64,000 nucleotides of DNA from Paracoccaceae bacterium (lineage in GTDB: Bacteria; Pseudomonadota; Alphaproteobacteria; Rhodobacterales; Rhodobacteraceae), in assembly GCA_029244725.1 (NCBI GenBank), contig JAQWQJ010000089.1, positions 186,001-250,000 on the forward strand. The letters run 5' to 3'. Each line of letters starts with the position of its first letter. The first letter of the stretch is position 1. Positions 1 through 9,342 of this stretch are shown piece by piece. A model generated the notes under the pieces. It did not search any database and was not told the DNA's origin. It saw only the letters and a program-made list of their open reading frames with translations. The position numbers and the translations under genes are program-made.

Positions 1-1
1 C

Positions 2-109
2 GGGCAAACCGGCATCAACGTGGTGACCCGTTTATTGGGCATGTTATTGGCGGCCCTTTCTATCCAGTTTATTATTGATGGTCTGCTTACTGTGTCTTGG
101 CCAGTGTAA
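2..109 (+). CDS. MarC family integral membrane protein, C-terminal end (partial)
   Basis: Only the last 35 codons lie in the window; the gene starts upstream of base 1. The visible end carries GINVVTRLLGMLLAAL followed by QFIIDGL, which resembles the last membrane helix of MarC/YchE/YhgN-type proteins. These are multi-pass inner-membrane proteins of poorly defined function; the name comes from an old link to multiple antibiotic resistance. The stop codon is 29 nt upstream of the next gene on the same strand, so co-transcription is likely. The assignment rests on this short C-terminal stretch alone. Confidence 0.7.
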   Translation, partial: GQTGINVVTRLLGMLLAALSIQFIIDGLLTVSWPV

Positions 110-138
110 TTGCTTAGCCAACGCACCATATTAAAAGC

Positions 139-726
139 ATGACCGGAGATCAGATCGCTTCCCTTGCCTATTTGGGCCTACTGCTCGCTGTAATTGGTGG
201 GTGGTTTTTTGCACAAAACCGCAAATCCATTGGCAAAACCCTTCAAATGGCCCTGTTGTGGGGGCTAATATTCCTCGGGGTGATCGCGGCAAGAGGGCTG
301 TGGGACGACATTCGAACCACGACGATGCCTTTTCAAGCAACCTCACAAGATGGCTTCATTGAATTACCGCGCGCATCTGATGGTCATTTTTATGCAATCA
401 TAAATCTAAATGACGTTCCGGTGGAATTCATGGTCGATACAGGCGCAACACAGATAGTTTTGAACTACGAAGACGCGAAGCGTGTTGGACTTGATCCTGA
501 CACGCTTCCGTTCCTAGCGCGGGCGGAAACTGCGAATGGCATCGTAAAGATCGCGTTTGATACCGTAGACAACGTGAGCTTTGGTCCATATGCGGATGAA
601 AACGTGAGGATTTCTGTCTCAAAAGCAGAAATGGGCACTTCGCTTTTGGGCATGAGCTATCTTGGGCGTTTCGATCTTCTGCAAATCTCAGGTGAGAAGA
701 TGACGCTAGGCCGAGGGACGAACTAG
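139..726 (+). CDS. Retropepsin-like aspartic protease (TIGR02281-type, clan AA)
   Basis: The 195-residue protein has two N-terminal hydrophobic segments (about residues 8-26 and 36-54) and then a periplasmic or soluble domain. The catalytic motif of retropepsin-like proteases, VDTGAT, is at residues 99-104 with Asp100 as the active-site aspartate. A second conserved element, LLGMSYLGRFD, lies near residue 170. Such single-Asp proteases work as homodimers; natural substrates of this bacterial group are not established. It follows the MarC gene by 29 nt, and its stop overlaps the end of the convergent holC by 4 nt. The family call is firm, the role unknown. Confidence 0.85.
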   Translation: MTGDQIASLAYLGLLLAVIGGWFFAQNRKSIGKTLQMALLWGLIFLGVIAARGLWDDIRTTTMPFQATSQDGFIELPRASDGHFYAIINLNDVPVEFMVDTGATQIVLNYEDAKRVGLDPDTLPFLARAETANGIVKIAFDTVDNVSFGPYADENVRISVSKAEMGTSLLGMSYLGRFDLLQISGEKMTLGRGTN

Positions 727-1181
727 CTCTCTGCCTTTTTTTGCCAATTTCCACTTTCTTCAGACCAATATAGGGCAGAACAACCAGCATCCGTCAGCGT
801 TTTCCATTGAGAGCGCGCAACGCCGAGCGCATTTTGATCGTTGCCGTCGAAAATTACGCAAACACGTTCGTTGTCGGCAACTTCAGATGGATCAATTATT
901 GCGCCGTCAATGCTGATAAGACAGACAGAACCGTTTGTTGATGCGGCAGAAACCCCGAGCAAAATCGGTTGGTCTGCGTCGTGTTCCCCGCCTTCCAGCC
1001 CGTGTGGAAGAAAGCTATCGTCACCACCTAGCCACAGTTTTTCATCTAGCCACTTAAGACGTTCTTGATCGCCTCCACGCACGTAAACACGCCAACCTGC
1101 CTGAAGGGACTTTGCCAATAGGCTTGGCAAAGTGACCTCAAGTGGGCGGCGCGTTAGGTGATAGAAGTAGGCAGCGCTCAT
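723..1181 (-). CDS. holC: DNA polymerase III chi subunit
   Basis: The 152-residue protein begins SAAYFYHLTRRPLE and carries the WRVYVRGGDQERLKWLDEKL and SFLPHG segments typical of the chi subunit. Chi joins the clamp loader through psi and contacts single-strand binding protein during replication. Alphaproteobacteria usually lack a recognisable psi, so its partner here is open. Its ATG shares one base with the pepA stop codon (TGATG), which suggests translational coupling. The pepA-holC order is the same as in Escherichia coli, which supports the call. The gene converges with the aspartic protease gene. Confidence 0.9.
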   Translation of the reverse strand: MSAAYFYHLTRRPLEVTLPSLLAKSLQAGWRVYVRGGDQERLKWLDEKLWLGGDDSFLPHGLEGGEHDADQPILLGVSAASTNGSVCLISIDGAIIDPSEVADNERVCVIFDGNDQNALGVARSQWKTLTDAGCSALYWSEESGNWQKKAES

Positions 1182-2662
1182 CAGCCTTCGAACATGTCGC
1201 GGATCATACGATCAAGCGCCATGACACCCCAGCCTGTTGCGCCACTTGGGGCAAGCATCGAGGGTGTTTTCAGCTCGGCGACGCCAGCGATATCAATATG
1301 AATCCATGGCATGTCTTCTTGAACAAACTGGTGAAGAAATTCAGCGGCGGTACAAGACCCAGCCGCGCGTCCGCCTGCATTCTTCCAATCCGCATTTTTC
1401 GACTTCATCGCATCTGCGTAACCTGCACCCAAAGGCATACGCCACGCACCTTCGCCCTCGGCTTTTGCGGCTTTTAAGAAGCAATTGCACAACTCGTCAT
1501 TGTTCGAAAACACACCTGCGTTTTCATGACCAAGGCCAATGATGACTGCGCCTGTCAGAGTTGCCAAATCAATCATACAAATCGGATTAAAGCGGTTCTG
1601 CGCATACCACATGACGTCACACAGAACCAAACGGCCCTCCGCATCAGTTGTGATTACTTCGATCGTGTCGCCTTTCAATGACGTCACGATATCGCCGGGA
1701 CGGTATGCATCGCCAGACGGCATGTTCTCAACCAATCCAACCAGACCAACGACGTTGGCTTCTGCCTTGCGCAGGGCCAGTGACTTCATCACGCCCGTCA
1801 CAACACCGGCACCGCCCATGTCCATCGTCATGTCTTCCATGCCACCCGAAGGCTTGATGCTGATACCGCCTGTGTCGAACACAACACCTTTACCAACAAG
1901 CGCCAATGGGGCTTCGCCGTCCTCGCCGCCGCTCCACTGCATGATCGCAACTTTTGAAGGATAGACACTGCCCTGACCGACCGACAACAACGCGCCCATA
2001 CCTATTTCAGCCAGTTGTTCTTCATCGAGTATTTCGACTTCAACACCAAGATTTTGCAAACCTTCGATTCGCTCGGCAAACTCAGTCGTCGTCAAAACAT
2101 TTGCAGGCTCATTCACCAGATCGCGGGTCATAAATACGCCCTGCGCTACAGCAAGGGCTGACTTTGATGCAGCTTCCAGCACTTCAACATCGCCGCCCAT
2201 AACCGACACGTTCTTGCTAGGCGATCCTGGCTTGAGCGTTTTGTGATCCGTAAAGTCGTATCCACGCAATGCGACGCCCATAACAACGTCTTCGGCATGT
2301 TTGTTCATGCCTGCAACAATCAAAAGCAGCTCAGACGAAGCGCCGCCACCAAGTTTTGCCAAGGCTGCACCTGCTTTGCGTGCATTGTCTACAGAAGGCC
2401 TTTTCTCAAGCTTAATCAGATCAACAGCCTCAGCCGCCATGCCTGTTGGCCAAGAAATAGTGATTACTTCGGCTTCTTTGGCATTTTCAAATTTTTCGCT
2501 TTCAACAATGCGCTGAACCGCGCCTTTGGTCAGTTTGTTGATGCGACGTGCTGCACGGGAAAGCTTTGCGTCCGGAGACACAAGAAACGCAACGCGCCCC
2601 TCTGCGGTTGCAATCACATCCAAATCCAGATCGTTGAATGAAAAATTGGTAACTTCGGTCAT
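1181..2662 (-). CDS. pepA: Leucyl aminopeptidase, M17 family
   Basis: This 493-residue cytosolic aminopeptidase removes N-terminal residues from peptides using two metal ions. The M17 signature residues are all present: Lys258 and Asp263 in GKGVVFDTGG, Lys270, Asp281 in the DMTMDMGGAG segment, and Asp340/Glu342/Arg344 in TTDAEGRLVL. The length fits the family (about 480-500). The gene is transcribed away from lptF across a 132-bp shared region (2663-2794), and its stop overlaps the start of holC. In E. coli PepA also acts as a DNA-binding protein; nothing in this sequence shows whether that holds here. Confidence 0.95.
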   Translation of the reverse strand: MTEVTNFSFNDLDLDVIATAEGRVAFLVSPDAKLSRAARRINKLTKGAVQRIVESEKFENAKEAEVITISWPTGMAAEAVDLIKLEKRPSVDNARKAGAALAKLGGGASSELLLIVAGMNKHAEDVVMGVALRGYDFTDHKTLKPGSPSKNVSVMGGDVEVLEAASKSALAVAQGVFMTRDLVNEPANVLTTTEFAERIEGLQNLGVEVEILDEEQLAEIGMGALLSVGQGSVYPSKVAIMQWSGGEDGEAPLALVGKGVVFDTGGISIKPSGGMEDMTMDMGGAGVVTGVMKSLALRKAEANVVGLVGLVENMPSGDAYRPGDIVTSLKGDTIEVITTDAEGRLVLCDVMWYAQNRFNPICMIDLATLTGAVIIGLGHENAGVFSNNDELCNCFLKAAKAEGEGAWRMPLGAGYADAMKSKNADWKNAGGRAAGSCTAAEFLHQFVQEDMPWIHIDIAGVAELKTPSMLAPSGATGWGVMALDRMIRDMFEG

Positions 2663-2794
2663 TCTGGGCGCCCCTGTTTAACAATAGTTAAGCAAGTCCT
2701 AGCCTGTGGCGCATCAATTGGCCAGATAGCAGTTTTCGGCGCATTCCGATTGGGTTAGTCTTAGGCAAAATGAATCCCCGCATGGGAAAGTGCT

Positions 2795-3928
2795 TTGGGC
2801 AGAACCGATAGATATATTCTTGGCCAGTTGATGGTGCTTTTCGGGTTCTTCTCGCTCGTTTTGGTATCTGTCTACTGGATAAATCGCGCCGTCGCGTTGT
2901 TTGATACGTTAATCGGAAGCGGACATTCGACACTGATATTTCTGGAATTTTCGGTACTGTCTTTGCCAAACGTCATTCGGATGTCGCTGCCATTGGCTGA
3001 ATTTGCGGCGGCAGCATACGTTTGCAACAGACTGATCACTGAAAGCGAAATGGTCATTTTACAGACCACGGGCGCTTCACCTTGGCGGTTGGCGCGGCCT
3101 TTTCTGTGGTTCGGAGCTATCGTTGCGTTGATGATGTCGCTGCTTACTCATTATCTAGTCCCAGCATCATCTCAACAACTTGAATTGCGTACAGCTGAGA
3201 TTTCGCAAAGTGTGACAGCTAAACTGCTTACAGACGGAACATTTTTGCACCCTACAAACGGCGTTACATTTTACATCCGAGAGATAACGCCTGAAGGAAA
3301 ACTTGAAGATGTCTTCCTGTCGGATAACCGAGGCGACGAGTCAAAAACAGTGTTTACAGCGGCTGAAGCGTTTTTGGTACGGGACGGCGACACGTCAAAA
3401 TTGGTTATGGTTGACGGAATGGCGCAAACGCATACCGCTGATGGGCGTCTTTCTATCACCAACTTCAAAGACCTGACTTACGATATTAGCTCGCTCATCA
3501 AAAAAGTTAGCCCAGTGGGTCAGCGAATTCAATACACGCCGACTTGGGAACTGATTTTCAACCCTGAACGCGTTTCGGAAAATACAGGCGTACCCTTGGG
3601 GCGTATTCTTGAGCATGGCCATGGACGCATCAGCCAAGCGCTGCTGTGTGTTGTCGTCGCGCTTTTGGCATGTAGCACGCTGATCATGGGCAGCTTTAGC
3701 CGCTTTGGTCCGGGGCTATACATTGTCGTCGCATTGTTTTTGCTGGTATTCATCAAGATCGTTGAAAGTTCTGTCGCTGATCCGGTTCGTGGGGATCCAA
3801 ATATGTGGCCTCTCGTCTATCTTCCGTTTCTCTGCGGACTAATGATCTACGTTTTCCAACAGGCCCTGACGTCAGGTTCAATCAGACTGCGCCCTAAACG
3901 CAAACATGCGGAAGGTCCGCGCGGATGA
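2795..3928 (+). CDS. lptF: LPS export ABC transporter permease LptF
   Basis: LptF is one of the two inner-membrane permeases of the LptB2FG complex that extracts lipopolysaccharide from the inner membrane. The 377-residue protein shows the family layout: helices at about 10-35, 55-75 and 100-125, a large periplasmic beta-jellyroll region (about 130-265), then three helices (about 280-360). No in-frame ATG fits the N-terminus: an in-frame stop lies at 2771 and the nearby ATG at 2782 is in another frame and ends after nine codons. TTG at 2795 gives the expected beginning GRTDRYILGQLMVLF and is preceded by a GGGAAAG stretch. Its TGA overlaps the lptG ATG (ATGA). Confidence 0.92.
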   Translation: MGRTDRYILGQLMVLFGFFSLVLVSVYWINRAVALFDTLIGSGHSTLIFLEFSVLSLPNVIRMSLPLAEFAAAAYVCNRLITESEMVILQTTGASPWRLARPFLWFGAIVALMMSLLTHYLVPASSQQLELRTAEISQSVTAKLLTDGTFLHPTNGVTFYIREITPEGKLEDVFLSDNRGDESKTVFTAAEAFLVRDGDTSKLVMVDGMAQTHTADGRLSITNFKDLTYDISSLIKKVSPVGQRIQYTPTWELIFNPERVSENTGVPLGRILEHGHGRISQALLCVVVALLACSTLIMGSFSRFGPGLYIVVALFLLVFIKIVESSVADPVRGDPNMWPLVYLPFLCGLMIYVFQQALTSGSIRLRPKRKHAEGPRG

Positions 3929-5022
3929 AACTTCACTTTTATTTCGGCCGCAAATTCCTGTTTTACTTTTTTGGCCTTACTTTAGGTTTCATTGTGTTGT
4001 TGGTGCTGATTGACCTTATCGAAGAGGCGCAACGGTTTGAGGCTGGAACAGTTTCCTTTGCCGAAGTTCTTGGTCTAACGCTCTTAAAAACACCAACCAG
4101 CATGTACACAATCATGCCGTTGATTGCGGTTCTTTCGTCTTTGGCATTGTTCTTAGCCCTCGCCCGTAGCTCTGAGCTAGTGGTCACGCGGTCGGCAGGC
4201 AGGTCAGCCCTTATCGCACTTTGGGCTCCGTTTTTGCTGACGTTAGTAATTGGAGTTGGCCTGATTACAGTTCTCAACCCAATCGTGGCGGCAACGTCCG
4301 AGCGTTATCAAACGCTTAGCGACGAATATCGTAAGGGTGAAACCGCCATCTTTTCGATTTCTAGCGAGGGACTGTGGTTGCGCCAAGGTTCTCCGTCAGG
4401 ACAAACCGTCATTCACGCTGGTGGCGCGAACCATGACGGGACCATATTATACGACGTGTCATTGATCACCTTTGCCCAAGGCGGCGGGCCAATCCGGCGC
4501 ATTGAGGCAGCAACTGCCCGTCTCGAAAAGGGCTATTGGCGATTGTTCAGTGCAAAAGCCTGGCCATTGGTTGCGGGCTTAAACCCCGAGGTCAACGCGA
4601 CCGAATATTCTTCGCTTCGTGTACCCTCGACGCTGACGCGAGAGAACTTGTCGGACAGCTTAGGCGAACCATCTGGTGTACCAATTTGGGAAATGCCAAG
4701 CCACGTTCAAGCGTTAGAAAACGCTGGCTTCTCTGCTCGGCGCCATAGGGTTTGGTTTCATATGGAATTGGCGCGCCCTCTATTCCTAGCTTCCATGGTG
4801 CTTATTGGCGCTGGATTCACTATGCGCCATACGCGGTTTGGCCACACAGGTCTGATGGTGCTGATCGCCGTCCTACTGGCGTTCGGTTTGTATTTCATTC
4901 GCAATTTCGCGCAAATTCTAGGTGAGAACGGTCAAATACCCATACTATGGGCGGCATGGACGCCCCCTATCGCAGGAACGTTGTTGGCTCTTGGCATCAT
5001 CCTGAATATGGAGGACGGATGA
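3925..5022 (+). CDS. lptG: LPS export ABC transporter permease LptG
   Basis: This is the second permease of the LptB2FG complex, 365 residues long. It has N-terminal helices (about residues 12-34, 55-80, 98-120), a periplasmic domain (about 125-265) and C-terminal helices (about 275-360), and it keeps LptG-type features such as TLLKTPTSMYTIMPLIAVL. Start and stop each overlap a neighbour by 4 nt (ATGA with lptF upstream and lptD downstream), so the three genes are probably translated in a coupled manner. The ATPase gene lptB is not in the window. Confidence 0.93.
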   Translation: MKLHFYFGRKFLFYFFGLTLGFIVLLVLIDLIEEAQRFEAGTVSFAEVLGLTLLKTPTSMYTIMPLIAVLSSLALFLALARSSELVVTRSAGRSALIALWAPFLLTLVIGVGLITVLNPIVAATSERYQTLSDEYRKGETAIFSISSEGLWLRQGSPSGQTVIHAGGANHDGTILYDVSLITFAQGGGPIRRIEAATARLEKGYWRLFSAKAWPLVAGLNPEVNATEYSSLRVPSTLTRENLSDSLGEPSGVPIWEMPSHVQALENAGFSARRHRVWFHMELARPLFLASMVLIGAGFTMRHTRFGHTGLMVLIAVLLAFGLYFIRNFAQILGENGQIPILWAAWTPPIAGTLLALGIILNMEDG

Positions 5023-7133
5023 TCCACCGTCGTCTTTTCCAACGCTTAGTCTTAGTGCTTTTTACGCTATTTGGCGCCCCTGCATTTGCAGCCGATCCAG
5101 CCGTTCTAATTGCTGACAAGATGTTCATTGGCACCGACGGCATTCTGGTTGCAGAAGGTAGCGTAGAGGCCCACCAAGGCGACATTAGCCTCACGGCAAA
5201 ACGCGTAACCTATGACCCAAAGACCGATACACTTAGGTTGATCGGGCCAATACGGATTCAGGATGGTCAAGGAAGCGTAATCTACGCGGATGATGCTGAA
5301 CTTGATCCACAGCTTATTGAGGGCTTGATGACGGGTGCCAGGCTTGTCCTCAACGAACAACTTCAACTGGCCGCAGTTGAGCTGAACCGCTCTGAGGGTC
5401 GATACACGCAACTCTACAAAACAGTCGCAACTTCGTGTCGGATTTGCGGTGAAGGCACGCCCCCGATTTGGCAAATCAGGGCCGAAAAAGTCGTCCATGA
5501 CGCTGAAGAACGACAGCTTTACTTTGAAAATGCCCAGTTTCTGGTTCTTGACGTGCCCGTCGCCGTAGTCCCTCTACTTCGCATGCCGGACCCAACACTA
5601 GATCGTTCAACTGGTTTTCTTGTGCCGTCGGGACGTAGCAGCTCGCTGTTGGGAATTGGATTTAAAGTCCCATATTTTGTATCAATTGGCGAAGACAAAG
5701 ACGTAACGCTTACACCTTACCTCTCGGATAAAACGTCCACGGTTGAATGGCGCTACCGACAAGCGTTTGCCAACGGCAAGTTGGAAGCAGACGGAGCTAT
5801 CAGCCGTGATGCTTTGGTTGATCACACCCGCGTTTACATCTTAGCAAACGGTCAACTGGACTTAAACATGGGCTATGAGCTTAACTATGACTTAGAACTT
5901 ACGTCCGATCCTTCATACCTTTTGGACTATGGATATTCTGGCAAGGACCGCTTGGATTCTTCGATTTCGATAAACCGTATCGAACACAACGAGTATTTTT
6001 TAGGCGATCTTATCCACTATCGAACATTGCGAGATACCGAGACCAACGAAACACAACCAACGATCATCGCTGAAACATCTTATGAGCGACAATTAGTACA
6101 GCAGATGTTCGGCGGCGATATAACATTGGGCGTCGAGGCCGCTGGCCATCTTAGAACATCGACTACGGACATTATCGGCCGTGACATTGCGCGGGCCCGT
6201 GCAGCCGCTGAGTGGCAAAAAACAGACGTATTGGATGGCGGCTTTGTCATCGAACAACACGCACTTTTGGATGTAAGCTCTGCTGTTGTTGCGCAGGATA
6301 GTTCAAGCGATGACTATGTGTTTAATGTCAGTCCCGCCCTCTACGCCAATTTTAGATGGCCATTATCAGCGCAGTCGCAAGCCGTCCGATATTTGCTGGA
6401 ACCAGTCATGCAAATTGCGTGGTCTGACACTGTAAATGACATCCCAAACGAAGAAAGCACATTGGTCGAATTTGATGAGGCCAACTTATTGGACTTCTCT
6501 CGCTTCCCAGCATCTGACCGGGTTGAAGAAGGTGTGCGCTTGGCCGTCGGGGCAAACTGGACGCGTTTTGATCCGAATGGATCAACCACAAGGTTGAGCA
6601 TGGGTCGCATAATCAGAGACAAGGCTGATCCTGATCACACACACAGTAGCGGGCTTGAGGGCCAATTGTCTGATTGGCTAGTTGCAGGACAAATTACAAA
6701 TCAATCGGATCTGGAATTTACGTCCCGTGCGCTTTTTGACAACGATTTGGATTTCTCAAAATCAGAAAGCCGGCTTACTTGGAACAGTGATTGGGGTAGT
6801 GTCTCAGCCAGTCACATTTGGCTAGCTGAAGATGCTGCAGAAGATAGGGATGATCCTCTTTCTGAAATCGATATTTCAACGCGCTTCAACCTTTCTCGCC
6901 ACTGGGTAGGCCAGATCGACTGGCAGTATGATCTAGCGGTTGAGCGCATAGTTAGCGCAGGGTTGGGCATCGAATATCAGAACGAGTGTGTGGACATGGT
7001 TCTTTCTGCCTCTCGTCGATTTACGTCGTCAACAACGGTCGATCCGAGCACAGATTACGACTTTCGCGTAGGTCTTCGCGGTTTCGGTGCTGGACGTAGC
7101 GGCGCGGATGTCATACGAAATTGTGGCAGGTAA
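5019..7133 (+). CDS. lptD: LPS-assembly protein LptD (outer-membrane beta-barrel)
   Basis: LptD inserts lipopolysaccharide into the outer leaflet of the outer membrane. The ATG at 5019, overlapping the lptG stop, gives a 704-residue protein with a clear signal peptide ending in GAPAFA-A (about residue 24); upstream in-frame ATGs lie inside lptG and would spoil the signal peptide. An OstA/LptA-like domain covers about residues 28-145 and the rest is the barrel. Four cysteines are visible, Cys140 and Cys143 after the N-terminal domain and Cys657 and Cys702 near the C-terminus. They could form N-domain-to-barrel disulfides like those needed for E. coli LptD, although the spacing of the pairs differs. 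Confidence 0.93.
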   Translation: MIHRRLFQRLVLVLFTLFGAPAFAADPAVLIADKMFIGTDGILVAEGSVEAHQGDISLTAKRVTYDPKTDTLRLIGPIRIQDGQGSVIYADDAELDPQLIEGLMTGARLVLNEQLQLAAVELNRSEGRYTQLYKTVATSCRICGEGTPPIWQIRAEKVVHDAEERQLYFENAQFLVLDVPVAVVPLLRMPDPTLDRSTGFLVPSGRSSSLLGIGFKVPYFVSIGEDKDVTLTPYLSDKTSTVEWRYRQAFANGKLEADGAISRDALVDHTRVYILANGQLDLNMGYELNYDLELTSDPSYLLDYGYSGKDRLDSSISINRIEHNEYFLGDLIHYRTLRDTETNETQPTIIAETSYERQLVQQMFGGDITLGVEAAGHLRTSTTDIIGRDIARARAAAEWQKTDVLDGGFVIEQHALLDVSSAVVAQDSSSDDYVFNVSPALYANFRWPLSAQSQAVRYLLEPVMQIAWSDTVNDIPNEESTLVEFDEANLLDFSRFPASDRVEEGVRLAVGANWTRFDPNGSTTRLSMGRIIRDKADPDHTHSSGLEGQLSDWLVAGQITNQSDLEFTSRALFDNDLDFSKSESRLTWNSDWGSVSASHIWLAEDAAEDRDDPLSEIDISTRFNLSRHWVGQIDWQYDLAVERIVSAGLGIEYQNECVDMVLSASRRFTSSTTVDPSTDYDFRVGLRGFGAGRSGADVIRNCGR

Positions 7134-7147
7134 GAGGGATTAATAGA

Positions 7148-8359
7148 ATGCGTTTATTGAGCTTTGTCCTTTTGGCAGTTGCCTTCATGGTTCAGCCCCT
7201 CTCGGCACAGGGGCTGTTTTCCCCTGTTGTCACTGTTAACGACGACGTCATCACGAAATACGAGCTTAACCAGCGCGTCTCGATGCTTGATGCTTTGGGT
7301 GCACGCGGTGACCTACGCGCGCAAGCAATAGACGGTTTGATCGGAGATCGCGTCCGTGTGGCTGAGGCGACCGCGTTAGGATTTGCCGCAACAGGTGAAC
7401 AGATCGACCAAGCATTGGAAGATTTCGCAGCACGGAACGGCCAATCTCTGGACGGCGTTTTAGGTGTTCTTTCTGCGCGCGGCGTGTCCAAAGAAACCCT
7501 CCGCGATTTCGTAACCTCAAACTTCGTGTGGCAGTCCCTTATCCGGCAACGGTTTGGTGGCGGCACAAGTGTTTCTGAAGCCGAAGTTGATGCGGCCCTT
7601 GCTGCGACGGGTGAATCAACCAACCTCAGAGTTTTGGTCTCGGAGATCGTGCTGCCTTTGATCGAGGGCCAAGAAGAAGAAATTCGCAAACTTGCGCGCG
7701 ATATCTCAAAACTGCGGTCTCAGGATGAATTCGCCAATGCCGCGAAGCAGTTTTCTGTGGCTGGCAGTCGCGCCGATGGCGGCAAATTAGATTGGATTCC
7801 ATTGTCCAACCTTCCCCCTGCCCTTCGTCCTGTTTTGCTTCCTCTCGCAATCGGTGAAGTTTCTGATCCGCTGGAATTGCCCAATGCGGTCGCACTGTTC
7901 CAAATGCGAGGCCTGTCTGAGGCCGCGCCGACGTCTGGCAGTGTTTCAAGCGTTGAGTATACACTTGTTTCGGTTGCAGCATCAGAAGGTGCACCTGAGC
8001 TTTCGACTTTGTCGGCCATAGCGGACAGAACGCTTCGTTGCGATGATCTCTATGGTCTAACCAGCAACCTGAAAGGCGCTGAAGTAGAAATCCGCACTCA
8101 ATTGCCAAACGACGTCCCTCGTCGAGAGTCTCTGTGGCTTGCACGTTTGGACGCTGGTGAGACTTTGGTCGACACAACGACCAACGCCGAGGGCGCATCG
8201 ATCGCCAATTTGGTTATGCTGTGTAATCGCACGTCTGCTGCAAACCGCAACGCTTCGCGCGACGAGGTAAGACTACGCCTATTGAACGAAAAGCTTAATG
8301 CGCGTGCAGACAGCTTGCTTGAATCCCTTAAGGCGTCGGCTCGGATCCAATATCAATGA
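7148..8359 (+). CDS. surA: Periplasmic chaperone / peptidyl-prolyl isomerase SurA
   Basis: SurA escorts unfolded outer-membrane proteins, LptD among them, through the periplasm. I chose the ATG at 7148, which follows an AAGAGGGA ribosome site and starts a signal peptide ending PLSA (residue 20); a TTG 27 nt upstream would place extra residues before it. The mature protein has the N-terminal chaperone domain (from VVTVNDDVITKYEL, about residue 27) and one parvulin-type isomerase domain (about residues 161-256, with ADGGKLDW). E. coli SurA has two parvulin domains; one is usual in Rhodobacterales. The surA stop overlaps the pdxA start (ATGA). Confidence 0.9.
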   Translation: MRLLSFVLLAVAFMVQPLSAQGLFSPVVTVNDDVITKYELNQRVSMLDALGARGDLRAQAIDGLIGDRVRVAEATALGFAATGEQIDQALEDFAARNGQSLDGVLGVLSARGVSKETLRDFVTSNFVWQSLIRQRFGGGTSVSEAEVDAALAATGESTNLRVLVSEIVLPLIEGQEEEIRKLARDISKLRSQDEFANAAKQFSVAGSRADGGKLDWIPLSNLPPALRPVLLPLAIGEVSDPLELPNAVALFQMRGLSEAAPTSGSVSSVEYTLVSVAASEGAPELSTLSAIADRTLRCDDLYGLTSNLKGAEVEIRTQLPNDVPRRESLWLARLDAGETLVDTTTNAEGASIANLVMLCNRTSAANRNASRDEVRLRLLNEKLNARADSLLESLKASARIQYQ

Positions 8360-9342
8360 GTTTGCTTCCAGTCGCATTAACTTGCGGCGAACCGGCTGGT
8401 ATTAGCCCTGAAATCACAGCAAAAGCTTGGGAGCATCTGCGCGATGGGCATCCGTTCTTTTGGATAGGTGACAAGGATCACTTGCCAGCAGGCACAAAGG
8501 TCGCCTTGATTACTCACCCGTCAGAGGCTGCTGCTTTGTTTACGGGTGCGCTTCCTGTTCTTCACACTCCTTTTGCCGAAACGCATAAAGCTGGGGAACT
8601 TAAACCCTCGCATGCCAAGGATGTCATCAGGTCTATTGAAGTGGCTGTTTCCTTTGCCCAGAACGGCGAGGCGTTGGCTGTTTGCACCAATCCGATCAAC
8701 AAAAAGGCGCTGAAAGACGGCGCTGAATTTGCTTATCCCGGCCATACAGAATTTCTGGCCGCACTTGGGCAGACAAAAGATGTGGTTATGATGCTTGCGG
8801 GTCCCGAACTAAAGGTAGTGCCTGCGACCATTCATATTCCGCTGGCCGAAGTTCCGAAAACCTTAACCTCCGAAACACTCGAGAATTGCATTCGTGTCAC
8901 TTACAAAGCACTGCAGTCAGAATTCGGAATACCCAATCCGAGGATTGCCATAGCAGGGTTAAATCCGCATGCCGGCGAAGGCGGCGCTATGGGGTTTGAG
9001 GATGCTTCTGTCATCGCACCTGTAATCACGTCATTGGTGTCCGAAGGCTTCGACCTGATCGGCCCCATGCCAGCCGATACGATGTTTCACAAGAGGGCCC
9101 GGCAAGGATACGATGCTGCTATCTGCATGTATCATGATCAGGCGCTAATTCCGATCAAGACGCTCGATTTTGATCGCGGCGTGAACGTGACGCTTGGGTT
9201 GCCTTTCGTACGAACGTCACCGGACCATGGAACAGCTCTGGATATTGCTGGCAAAGGAATTGCGAACCCAACCTCGTTGATTGAGGCGCTGAAATTGGCG
9301 GTTGAAATGGGTACCAAACGAATGAGTGCAGGAAGAATATAA
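8356..9342 (+). CDS. pdxA: 4-hydroxythreonine-4-phosphate dehydrogenase
   Basis: PdxA oxidises 4-phosphohydroxy-L-threonine in the DXP-dependent pathway to pyridoxal 5'-phosphate. The 328-residue length fits. Metal-binding histidine motifs are seen in [19 protein letters not shown] and [11 protein letters not shown]. The gene overlaps surA by 4 nt at its start and shares one base with rsmA at its end (TAATG). The surA-pdxA-rsmA order is also found in E. coli, so the linkage is ancient although the enzyme has no known role in the envelope. Confidence 0.95.
   Translation: MSLLPVALTCGEPAGISPEITAKAWEHLRDGHPFFWIGDKDHLPAGTKVALITHPSEAAALFTGALPVLHTPFAETHKAGELKPSHAKDVIRSIEVAVSFAQNGEALAVCTNPINKKALKDGAEFAYPGHTEFLAALGQTKDVVMMLAGPELKVVPATIHIPLAEVPKTLTSETLENCIRVTYKALQSEFGIPNPRIAIAGLNPHAGEGGAMGFEDASVIAPVITSLVSEGFDLIGPMPADTMFHKRARQGYDAAICMYHDQALIPIKTLDFDRGVNVTLGLPFVRTSPDHGTALDIAGKGIANPTSLIEALKLAVEMGTKRMSAGRI

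Noticed and set aside
428-790. A 120-codon reverse-strand frame antisense to the aspartic protease gene
   Set aside because: The forward frame has a clear VDTGAT protease motif and family length; the reverse frame is basic, Ser-rich and without a ribosome site or recognisable domain.
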